Below, piece by piece: positions 24,419 to 31,855 of a DNA stretch of 64,000 nucleotides. Position numbers and translations under genes: made by a program. Location of the stretch: contig NZ_BNAY01000002.1 in NCBI RefSeq assembly GCF_014654365.1, forward strand, positions 186,001 through 250,000, given 5' to 3'. The notes beneath the pieces are model-generated. The model saw only the letters and a program-made list of their open reading frames with translations. It searched no databases and was not told the DNA's origin. The stretch comes from Amycolatopsis oliviviridis. GTDB lineage: Bacteria > Actinomycetota > Actinomycetes > Mycobacteriales > Pseudonocardiaceae. Position 1 is the first letter of the stretch, and every line of letters starts with the position of its first letter.

Positions 24419-25612
24419 TCACGCGGCGGACGGCTCCAGAAGGATCTTGACCGCGCCGTCCTGCTTCTTCTGGAAGATCTCGTAGGCGTGCGGCGCTTCC
24501 TTCAGCGGCAGCTTGTGCGTCGCGAAGCCTTCGACACCGAGCGGGTCTGCGCTGTCGGTGATCAGCGGCATGATGTCGTCGATCCAGTGCCGGACGTTGG
24601 CCTGCCCCATCCGCAGGGTGATCTGCTTGTCGAAGAGGTCCATCATCGGCAGCGGGTCGACCATGCCGCCGTAGACGCCGCTCAACGAGATCGTGCCGCC
24701 GCGCCGGACGCAGTCGATGGCCGCGTACACCACGCTGAGCCGGTCGATCGCGGCCTTCTCGGTGATCTTCGCGCCGACCGGATCGGGCAGGAGCGCGACG
24801 AGGTTCTGCGCCAGCCGCCCGATCGGGGCGCCGTGCGCCTCCATCCCGACGGCGTCGATCACCGAATCCGCTCCCCTGCCTCCGGTGGCCTCACGGATGA
24901 CGTCGCCGAGGTACTTGTGCTCGCGGCTGTCGTAGGTGACGACGCCTGCCGCGGCCGCCTTCGCGAGACGTTCCGGGACCAGGTCGACGCCGATCACCTT
25001 GCCCGCGCCCCGGTGTTTCGCGATCCGGCACGAGAACTGACCGATCGGACCGAGCCCGAACACCACGACCGTGCCGCCCTCGGGGATATTCGCGTACTCG
25101 ACGGCCTGCCAAGCGGTGGGCACCACGTCGGACAGGTAGACGAACCGCTCGTCCGGCGGGCCGTCCGGCACCTTGATCGGGCCGTAGTGGGCCTGCGGGA
25201 CACGCAGGTATTCGGCCTGGCCGCCCGGGACCTGGCCGTAGAGCTTGGTGTAGCCGAGCAACGCGGCTCCCTTGCCTCGCTCGGTGACCTGCGTGGTCTC
25301 GCACTGGGACTGCAGACCGCGGTCGCACATGAAGCAGTGACCGCAGGAGATGTTGAAGGGGACGGCGACGCGGTCGCCGGGTTTCACGTTCGTCACTTCG
25401 GCCCCGACCTCTTCGACGATGCCCATCGGCTCGTGCCCGAGGATGTCGCCCTCGTCGATGAAGGCGCCGAGAACCTCGTAAAGGTGCAGGTCGGAACCGC
25501 AGATACCGGTCGAGGTGACGCGCACGATCGCGTCGGTCGGTTCGATCAGCTTCGGATCCGGGACGGTGTCCACCCGGACGTCGCGTTTCCCGTGCCAGGT
25601 GACGGCCTTCAT
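24419..25612 (-). CDS. Zinc-dependent alcohol dehydrogenase (formaldehyde dehydrogenase-like)
   Basis: This 397-residue MDR enzyme has the catalytic zinc ligands in GICGSDLHLYEV and GHEPMGIVEEVG, the structural zinc cysteines in CGHCFMCDRGLQSQC and the NAD motif VFGLGPIGQFSCRIAK. The long insert DCVRRGGTISLSGVYGG and overall length fit the glutathione-independent formaldehyde/threonine-type branch of zinc ADHs. It oxidises an alcohol or aldehyde adduct in the cytoplasm. ATG 25612 follows GAAGGGAGC. It is divergent from the VOC gene. Substrate uncertain. Confidence 0.9.
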   Translation of the reverse strand: MKAVTWHGKRDVRVDTVPDPKLIEPTDAIVRVTSTGICGSDLHLYEVLGAFIDEGDILGHEPMGIVEEVGAEVTNVKPGDRVAVPFNISCGHCFMCDRGLQSQCETTQVTERGKGAALLGYTKLYGQVPGGQAEYLRVPQAHYGPIKVPDGPPDERFVYLSDVVPTAWQAVEYANIPEGGTVVVFGLGPIGQFSCRIAKHRGAGKVIGVDLVPERLAKAAAAGVVTYDSREHKYLGDVIREATGGRGADSVIDAVGMEAHGAPIGRLAQNLVALLPDPVGAKITEKAAIDRLSVVYAAIDCVRRGGTISLSGVYGGMVDPLPMMDLFDKQITLRMGQANVRHWIDDIMPLITDSADPLGVEGFATHKLPLKEAPHAYEIFQKKQDGAVKILLEPSAA

Positions 25613-25701
25613 GGTGCTCCCTTCGGCGAGTGGTTCTGCTGCCCGCCGGATGCCCGTCAGCGCATCCGGCAAACCTCGCCGTTCCGTGTCACCGTGGAGG
25701 G

Positions 25702-26061
25702 ATGCGAACCCGGATGCTCGCCGTCACCGTCGACTGCCGTGAAGCCGAGGCACTGGCCGCGTTCTGGAAGGAAGCGCTCGGCTACCCCGAAACCGAACGG
25801 TGGACCGACAGTCACGGCGTGACCTATGTCGAGTTGAAGAGCCCGGACGTCCCGAGCCTGCTTTTCCAGCCGGTTCCCGAGAAGAAGTCCGTCAAGAACC
25901 GGCTGCACCTCGACGTCGCCCCCATCGAACTCGAGCAGCGCGAAGAGGTCGCCAGACTCGTGTCACTCGGCGCCAAGATCGTCGAAGACACCGAGTCCGA
26001 CCCCTGGGTGGTCATGACCGACCCGGAAGACAACGAATTCTGCGTACTGCCCCGCCGCTGA
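25702..26061 (+). CDS. VOC (glyoxalase-like) family protein
   Basis: This 119-residue protein fits a VOC fold of the glyoxalase-like domain type, with LAVTVDCREAEALAAFWKEA, RLHLDVAPIELEQREEVARL and VMTDPEDNEFCVLPR. The His in LHLDV and the Glu in DNEFC are the usual metal positions. ATG 25702 follows GTGGAGGG. It is divergent from the alcohol dehydrogenase by about 90 bp and is followed by a long hairpin. Members include resistance proteins and dioxygenases; the role here is unknown. Confidence 0.85.
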   Translation: MRTRMLAVTVDCREAEALAAFWKEALGYPETERWTDSHGVTYVELKSPDVPSLLFQPVPEKKSVKNRLHLDVAPIELEQREEVARLVSLGAKIVEDTESDPWVVMTDPEDNEFCVLPRR

Positions 26062-26088
26062 CCCACCAGACCGCGCCGGGCCAAGGGG

Positions 26089-26134
26089 GTCGTGAGTGGA
26101 AAGTGTCGTTCTAACGACACTTTCCACTCACGAC
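26089..26134. repeat. Family B hairpin, perfect 22-bp arms
   Basis: Arms 26089-26110 and 26113-26134 are perfectly complementary with only CT between them. The core is GTGAGTGGAAAGTGTCGTT. Partial copies occur at 38109-38130 and 38539-38566. It separates the VOC gene and the convergent 65-residue ORF. Confidence 0.8.
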
Positions 26135-26147
26135 CACCCGCAGCGGC

Positions 26148-26345
26148 TCAGGCGGCCTCACCGGATCGGACGGCTCGCTCGGAGTGCAGCCCCAGCATTT
26201 CCAGCAGCATCCGGCAATCCGTCGCGTCGCGGGCGTTCGCGACCACCGCTTCGGTCGCCTTGCGCAGCACCGCCGCCCGCACGGCCGTCGCCCCGCCGTC
26301 GACGAGTTCCCCGGCCGGACGCAGTTCTTCGAACAGGTTCCCCAT
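26148..26345 (-). CDS. Small hypothetical protein, 65 residues
   Basis: MGNLFEELRPAGELVDGGAT starts at an ATG preceded by CGGAGGTAGG at good spacing, which supports real translation. The remainder (VRKATEAVVANARDA-like helix, DCRMLLEMLGL) is helical and alanine-rich, without membrane segments. I do not recognise the family. It is divergent from the GNAT gene and converges with the VOC gene across a family B hairpin. Confidence 0.6.
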   Translation of the reverse strand: MGNLFEELRPAGELVDGGATAVRAAVLRKATEAVVANARDATDCRMLLEMLGLHSERAVRSGEAA

Positions 26346-26477
26346 GACCTACCTCCGTTCCCTTTCGTTGATACCCGATCCCGGCCGGGATGGCCCCTGT
26401 CTTCGTGCGGTACAGGTGGTTTCTCCCTAGACTGGCGCCATTCGTACGAGCGGACGGAGCAGGAACTGACCACCGAG

Positions 26478-26972
26478 TTGCGCGGGGAGATCGTGACCCT
26501 GACCCCGGTCACCGAAGCCCACGTCCCCGAACTGCGCCGGATCCGCGGCACGGCCGGGGTCCGAGCTCGCTGGGGTTCGATCGAGGACTCCCCCACCTGG
26601 CCGTTCGACGACCCCTCGACGGCGCACTTCACCGTGCTGGAGGAAGGCGTCGTCCGCGGCTTCGTGCAGTACGGCGAAGAGGACGACCCGATGTACCGGC
26701 ACGCGTCGGTCGACCTCTTCCTCGACCCGGCGGAGCACGGCCGGGGCCTGGGGACGGACACGGTCCGCACGATGGCGCGCCATCTCCTGCACGATCGCGG
26801 GCACCATCGGCTGGTGATCGACCCCGCCGCGGACAACGACGCCGCCATCCGCTGCTACAAGGCCGTCGGTTTCCGCGAGGTCGGGGTGATGCGCCGCTAC
26901 GAACGCGACACCGAGGGCGACGGCTGGCACGACGGGCTGCTGATGGACCTGCTCGCCGAAGACCTCACGTAG
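26478..26972 (+). CDS. GNAT N-acetyltransferase, AAC(6')-like
   Basis: This protein of about 164 residues has LRGEIVTLTPVTEAHVPELR, ASVDLFLDPAEHGRGLGTDT (the acetyl-CoA loop, here HGRGLGTD), LVIDPAADNDAAIRCYKAVG and RYERDTEGDGWHDGLLMDLL. This is the pattern of aminoglycoside 6'-acetyltransferase-like GNATs, although most chromosomal members have other substrates. The start is uncertain: TTG 26478 or GTG 26493, the latter with GGGGAG upstream. The 3' end overlaps the convergent EamA gene by 76 bp. Confidence 0.82.
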   Translation: MRGEIVTLTPVTEAHVPELRRIRGTAGVRARWGSIEDSPTWPFDDPSTAHFTVLEEGVVRGFVQYGEEDDPMYRHASVDLFLDPAEHGRGLGTDTVRTMARHLLHDRGHHRLVIDPAADNDAAIRCYKAVGFREVGVMRRYERDTEGDGWHDGLLMDLLAEDLT

Positions 26973-27832
26973 CGCGTCAGGGCGACTCCGAGCAGTACGA
27001 CCGCCATCCCGGCGAGCACCCGCGGGCCGAGTTCCTCGCCGAGCACGATCGCGCCCAGCGCCACCGAGACGACCGGCAGCAGATAGCCGACGGTCGCCGC
27101 GGAGGTCGCTCCTTCGTCGGCGATGAGCCGGTAGTTGAGATAGAAGGTGACACCGGTGCCGAAGATCCCGAGGACGACGACGGCCACCACGGCTGTCACG
27201 GTCAGCGGCCCGGTGGGCGCCGCGTCGAACGGCAGCGCGAGCGCGCTCAGCCCGGTGGCGGCCAGCAGTTGCGCGGCGGAGATCGCGATCGGCCCGCCCT
27301 GGCCGACGAGTTTCCGACCCATGTAGACGAAGGCGACGGCGTAACTGAGGCCGGCGCCGAGTAGGGCCAGCGTTCCCCAGCCGAACAGGCCGCTCTTCTG
27401 CCAGGGCGCGAAGATCAGCAGAATGCCGGCGAAACCGAGCACCAGCCCGCCCACCCGGAGAACGGTGATCCGGCGTTCGGTGCCGATCGAGAGGCCGATC
27501 AGCAACGACCACAGCGGAGTCGTCGCGTTCATCACGCCCGCGATACCGGAATCGACGGTCAATTCACCGATGCCGAACAACGCGAACGGCAAAGCGTTGC
27601 AGAAGAAGGCGGCGATGAGCAGCCTGCCCCAGATCCGGCGGCCGCGCGGCAGGCGCTGCCCGGCCCGGCGGCTCAGCACGAGAAGGACGGCCGCGCCGAG
27701 GGCACAGCGGACGACGGTGAGCTGAACGGGCGGAAGCCCGGTCAGCGCCAGCTTGATCCACAGGAATCCCGATCCCCACAACAGGGCGAGAACGCCCATC
27801 CGGACCAGGGTTCCCGGCGCGCCGATGCTCAC
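26897..27832 (-). CDS. EamA/DMT-family membrane transporter
   Basis: This 311-residue protein has about ten hydrophobic helices in two EamA repeats, starting LVRMGVLALLWGSGFLWIKL, with GVMNATTPLWSLLIGLSIG closing the first and GATSAATVGYLLPVVSVALG in the second. Such proteins export metabolites or amino acids. GTG 27832 follows GAAAGG. A hexapeptide mini-ORF and a hairpin lie upstream on the same strand (28037-28057 and 27949-27980). The C-terminal 25 residues are encoded antisense to the GNAT gene and are Ser-rich, so the functional end may be slightly earlier. Confidence 0.85.
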   Translation of the reverse strand: MSIGAPGTLVRMGVLALLWGSGFLWIKLALTGLPPVQLTVVRCALGAAVLLVLSRRAGQRLPRGRRIWGRLLIAAFFCNALPFALFGIGELTVDSGIAGVMNATTPLWSLLIGLSIGTERRITVLRVGGLVLGFAGILLIFAPWQKSGLFGWGTLALLGAGLSYAVAFVYMGRKLVGQGGPIAISAAQLLAATGLSALALPFDAAPTGPLTVTAVVAVVVLGIFGTGVTFYLNYRLIADEGATSAATVGYLLPVVSVALGAIVLGEELGPRVLAGMAVVLLGVALTRYVRSSASRSISSPSCQPSPSVSRS

Positions 27833-27948
27833 TTCGTTCCTTTCGCCGGGCCGCTCGATACCTCTCCAAGCTGCCTCGGGCGACACGTCAGGACAAGTGA
27901 AAAGATCTACACCGACGTTAAGTGTTCCTACATGTTCCGAACGGTCGC

Positions 27949-27980
27949 GGTCGTGGCCGCCGGGGAAGGCGACCACGACC
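27949..27980. terminator. Hairpin between hexapeptide mini-ORF and EamA gene
   Basis: GGTCGTGG (27949-27956) pairs with CCACGACC (27973-27980) with a further GCC/GGC pairing in the loop. On the minus strand it lies between the mini-ORF at 28057 and the EamA start, where it could terminate or attenuate. Confidence 0.45.
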
Positions 27981-28036
27981 GGTTTCCGAGGAGATCAGTA
28001 CTCGCCGGGTTGTTTCGCAAGCGGAACAGGGCCTGC

Positions 28037-28057
28037 TCACATTTCGCGGTCGCGCAT
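28037..28057 (-). CDS. Mini-ORF encoding hexapeptide MRDREM
   Basis: On the reverse strand AAAGGGAGGTGGATC precedes ATG 28057, and the frame MRDREM closes with TGA after six codons. The ribosome site is as strong as any in the window and has no other start codon to serve. The peptide begins MRD, like the 15-mer mini-ORFs near 44.9 kb. It lies divergent from the AfsR-like TPR regulator and upstream of the EamA exporter. A regulatory leader, a signal peptide-sized product or chance are all possible. Confidence 0.45.
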   Translation of the reverse strand: MRDREM

Positions 28058-28221
28058 GATCCACCTCCCTTTCGACCGGCGCTCCGGTGGGGGACGGGCG
28101 CGTTCCCGCACAGTTTGGGGGCTCTCTTCACGCCTCCGCACACCCAGTGGCCGTGTTGTGACCCAGGTAATGGGAAGGTTGTGGCACGATCTGCCGCGGT
28201 GCGGGAAGAAAGGTGCTTCTG

Positions 28222-30504
28222 GTGACCGAGAATTCCGGTTCGGTCAGCTCCGGGGAGACCGGGAAAGCACGTGCGGAACCGAGGCCGGTTTCGACGGCAG
28301 CGCTGGCATTCGGACGCGCGCTGCGGCAGCGGCGGCAGGCCAAGGGACTGGCGCTGCGCGAACTCCAGAAACTGGCCTATGTCGACAAAAGTCTGATCAG
28401 CCGGGTCGAGCGCGGCCTCACCCCGCCGAGCGCGGAATTCGCCGAATCCTGTGATCGCGCGCTGGAGGCGGGCGGGACGCTGATCGTCCTCGCCGAAGCC
28501 GCCCGCGCGGAACCGTACGTTCACCTTCCCCCGCCGCCGAGCCATTTCGTCGGCCGCGAAGAGCACTTCGCCCTGCTCGACGAAAAAGTGTTCACCGAAC
28601 CGGCCAAAGTCGTCTTCGTGGCGGGCCCGCCCGGGGTCGGGAAGACCGCACTCGTGCTGAATTGGGCCAACCGGCGGCAGGAGGAGTTCGACGGTGTCCT
28701 CTGGTCGGATCTGCGCGGGTACGCGGCGGGCTCCCCCGCGCAACCCGCCGACATCCTCGACGACCTTCTGCGGTGCGTCGGCGTCCGCCCCGACCGCGTC
28801 CCCGCCGAGGAGCACATGCGGCTCGCGCTCCTGCGCGGGCTGCTGCGCGGCCAGCGCACCCTCGTCGTGCTAGACAACGCCCTCGACTCGCACCAAGTAC
28901 GGCCGGTGCTGCCCGGCACCCCGGACACCACCGTGCTGATCACCAGCAGGCGACGGCTCTCCGGACTCGTGGTCGGCAGCGGCGCGGTCCAGGTTTCCTT
29001 GGAACCGCTGGAAGATCTCGAAGCGACCCGGCTCATGGCCGAACTCATCGGCGACGAACGCGCGGCGGGCGACCCCGAAGGCGTCGGCAGGCTCGTCCGG
29101 TTGTGCGCGGCGCTGCCGCTGGCGGTGAACATCGCCGCCGAACGGGTCGCCACGCATCCGCACCAGAGTGTCGGCGACCTCGCCCGCGAACTCGTCGCGG
29201 AGGGACGGCGCCTGGAACTGCTCGCGGTCGACGACGACGCCGTCGGTGTCCGGGCCGCCTTCAGCTGGTCCTACCGCGCGCTCGATGCCGACACCGCCCG
29301 CATGTTCCGGCTGCTCGGCCTCCACCCCGGCCCACGTTTCCCCGCGGGCGCGGCGGCCGCGCTCGCCGGGCTGCCCGAACACGACGCGCGGCGCCTGCTC
29401 GACAAACTCGTGCAAGCGCATCTCGTCCAGCAGGTCGGCGCCCGGTACTACCGGTTCCACGACCTGCTCCGCGTCTACGCCGCCGAAGAGGCCACGGCCG
29501 AGCAGTGGCGGGACGAGCGGCAGGCGGCGGTTTCCCGGCTGACCCAGTGGTACCTCTACGGCGCCAACGCGGCGAGCTGGACGCTGACCCCGGCCCGCGA
29601 TCATCACATCGACCTGGGTCCCGCGCCCGAGGGTGTCGAGCCGCTCCGCTTCGCCACCTTCGACGAGGCCTACATCTGGTGCGCGTCGGAGATGCCGAGC
29701 ATCACCGGCGTCGCCCGGCTGGCACTGGACCACGGGCTGTACGAGACCGGCTGGCGGCTGCCGGTCGAGCTGTTCGACTATCACCTGCTCGGCAGGCCGT
29801 GGCAGACGTGGATCTCCAGCCACGAGGTCGCGATCGAATCCGCGAAGGCGGGCGGCGACCTCGGCGGGCTGGCGTGGTCGGCGATCAACCTCGCCGAGGC
29901 ACACCGCCGGCGCGGCGATCTCGACCGCGCGCACGAACTGTTCGGCCAGGCCGTGGAACTCTCGAAGGAGATCGGCGAGAACCCGAGCCTCGGCTGGGCC
30001 TTGGTGGGGCTCGGGAACATCGCGCACGAACGCGAGGACTACCCCGAGGCCGTGCGGCTGGACGAAGAGAGCGTGGCGGTGAACACGCGGATCGGGTACC
30101 GGCTCGGCGAGGCGACCTCGCGGGTCCATCTCGGCCGCGCCTACCGCGATCTCGGCGAACGCGACCTCGCCCTCGACCACGGCCTGCGCGCCTACGAGGC
30201 CTATGCGAAGGACGCCGACCAGCACGGCATGGGCTTCGCACTGGTGCCGCTCGCCCGGACCTGCCGCCGGTTCGGCGATCTGGAGCAGGCGCTCGGGTAC
30301 TGCGAGCAGGCGCTGACCGCCTACCGGAACTGCGGTGACGTCTGGGGGCAGGCCGACGCGCTCGACGAACGCGGCTGCGCGCTGGCCGCGCAAGGGCACA
30401 CCGAAGAGGCGATGACGGTCTGGCGCGACGCGCTCCAGCTCGTCATGGATCTCGACGACCGCAAGGCGAACGTGCTGCGCGGCCGCCTCGAAGGCGCCGT
30501 CTAG
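28222..30504 (+). CDS. AfsR-like regulator: XRE HTH, NB-ARC ATPase, TPR repeats
   Basis: This 760-residue protein has an N-terminal XRE helix-turn-helix (FGRALRQRRQAKGLALRELQ, DKSLISRVERGLTPPSAEFA, residues about 30-85), an NB-ARC module with P-loop VAGPPGVGKTALVLNWANRR near residue 135, Walker B LVVLDNALDSHQVRPVLPGT, TTVLITSRRRL, and from about residue 500 tandem TPRs (LGNIAHEREDYPEAVRLDEE). Such STAND proteins switch on metabolism after binding an effector through the TPRs. GTG 28222 follows GAAAGG; GTG 28213 is possible. Its stop shares a CTAG with the convergent P450 stop. Confidence 0.9.
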   Translation: MTENSGSVSSGETGKARAEPRPVSTAALAFGRALRQRRQAKGLALRELQKLAYVDKSLISRVERGLTPPSAEFAESCDRALEAGGTLIVLAEAARAEPYVHLPPPPSHFVGREEHFALLDEKVFTEPAKVVFVAGPPGVGKTALVLNWANRRQEEFDGVLWSDLRGYAAGSPAQPADILDDLLRCVGVRPDRVPAEEHMRLALLRGLLRGQRTLVVLDNALDSHQVRPVLPGTPDTTVLITSRRRLSGLVVGSGAVQVSLEPLEDLEATRLMAELIGDERAAGDPEGVGRLVRLCAALPLAVNIAAERVATHPHQSVGDLARELVAEGRRLELLAVDDDAVGVRAAFSWSYRALDADTARMFRLLGLHPGPRFPAGAAAALAGLPEHDARRLLDKLVQAHLVQQVGARYYRFHDLLRVYAAEEATAEQWRDERQAAVSRLTQWYLYGANAASWTLTPARDHHIDLGPAPEGVEPLRFATFDEAYIWCASEMPSITGVARLALDHGLYETGWRLPVELFDYHLLGRPWQTWISSHEVAIESAKAGGDLGGLAWSAINLAEAHRRRGDLDRAHELFGQAVELSKEIGENPSLGWALVGLGNIAHEREDYPEAVRLDEESVAVNTRIGYRLGEATSRVHLGRAYRDLGERDLALDHGLRAYEAYAKDADQHGMGFALVPLARTCRRFGDLEQALGYCEQALTAYRNCGDVWGQADALDERGCALAAQGHTEEAMTVWRDALQLVMDLDDRKANVLRGRLEGAV

Positions 30505-31721
30505 AGCTTTACCGGCAGGTTGTGCAGACCGCGGGTGATCGCGCTCGGCCACCACACGAGCCGGTCCTCGGGGACGGTCAGCGTCATCGACGGCGCGCGG
30601 TCGAACAACGTCTCCAGAGCCGCGGACGCCTGCATCCGGGCGAGCGCGGCCCCGATGCAGATATGCGGCCCGACCCCGAAGGCCACGTGCCGCACCGGCC
30701 GTTCGCCCGGCCGGAAAGCGAGCGGCTCCGGGTGGACCTCCGGATCGCGATTGGCCGCCAGCAACGACAACAGGATCGGGTCGCCCGCCTCCATCCGCTG
30801 CCCGGCGAGTTCCATCGGCTCGGTGACGAACCGCCAGCTGGTGTTCTGCAGCGGGGTGTCGCGGCGCAGGACCTCTTCGACGACGAGCGTCAGGTACGAG
30901 CCGTCGGCGCGGGCGCGGGCCGCCTCCTCCGGATGCGTGATGAGGGTCAGCGCGGTGGACGCGATGAGGCTGATCGTCGTCTCGTGCCCGGCGATCAGGG
31001 AGAGGAACGCGGTCGCGGCGACCTCGGCGTCGGTCAGTTTTCCGCCGGCTTCCTGGGTGAGCAGGTCGCTGATCAGGTCCGCGCCGGGTTCGGCGCGTTT
31101 GCGGGCGACGACGTCGGCGAGCAACGCGTCCAGGTCGTCGGTCGCCTTGAGCATCGACGCCATGTCGGTGACGTCGCCGGCGGCGACCACCAGCGCGGGC
31201 GGGCGGACCTCGTCCAGCAGGCTGTCGGGGATGCCGATCAGCTCACAGATCGACCGGATTCCCAGCGGGTACGCGAAATCCTCGACGAGGTCGCCCTCGC
31301 CCCGGTCCAGGATCGGGTCCAGCAGTTCGTTCGCGAGCTGATGCGTGCGGTCACGCAGGTGCTGCAGCCGGCGCGGGCCGAAGGCGCCGGCGCAGGCCTT
31401 GCGCAGCCGCGCGTGCTCCTCGCCCTCGAAGTTGTTCATATGCCCGATGAGCGTCGGCCGATGGTCGGCGGGCAGGCCGAGGTTCGCCTTGCGCCAGTGG
31501 TCCGCGGCGACGGACGGGCATTTGGACAACCGCGGGTCGGCCATCGCGGACACGACGTCCGCGTGCCGGGTCAGCAGCCAGGTCCAGGTGTCGCCGGGTA
31601 GCGGAAGCCGGAACGCCGGGGCGTTCACACGAAGCCATTCGTAGGCAGGCGAAGGATCCCGGTCGAATTCCGGACCGAACATCACAGGGACCGCGGCATC
31701 GTCGTATGCGGCATCAGGCAT
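30501..31721 (-). CDS. Cytochrome P450
   Basis: This 406-residue P450 has the canonical I-helix LIAGHETTISLIASTALTLI, ExxR in VVEEVLRRDTPLQ and the heme loop VAFGVGPHICIGAALARMQ. It belongs to the CYP105/107-like soluble class that needs separate ferredoxin partners, none of which is in the window. ATG 31721 is chosen after GGGTGG. It converges with the AfsR-like gene, the two stops sharing CTAG at 30501-30504, and is divergent from a GGDEF gene. It may be an activation target of the AfsR-like protein. Confidence 0.93.
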   Translation of the reverse strand: MPDAAYDDAAVPVMFGPEFDRDPSPAYEWLRVNAPAFRLPLPGDTWTWLLTRHADVVSAMADPRLSKCPSVAADHWRKANLGLPADHRPTLIGHMNNFEGEEHARLRKACAGAFGPRRLQHLRDRTHQLANELLDPILDRGEGDLVEDFAYPLGIRSICELIGIPDSLLDEVRPPALVVAAGDVTDMASMLKATDDLDALLADVVARKRAEPGADLISDLLTQEAGGKLTDAEVAATAFLSLIAGHETTISLIASTALTLITHPEEAARARADGSYLTLVVEEVLRRDTPLQNTSWRFVTEPMELAGQRMEAGDPILLSLLAANRDPEVHPEPLAFRPGERPVRHVAFGVGPHICIGAALARMQASAALETLFDRAPSMTLTVPEDRLVWWPSAITRGLHNLPVKL

Positions 31722-31855
31722 ACGGGCCACCCTGCCAGCTGGTGGCGGCTCCGGATCCGGCGAACGCAGGTATCGGCCTGTCTCACGCGATCGTCAACGC
31801 GGTCCCCCTGTCACCCCCTTGCGGTGACCCAGCAAGATCGAAGCGGGTGCGGTGC

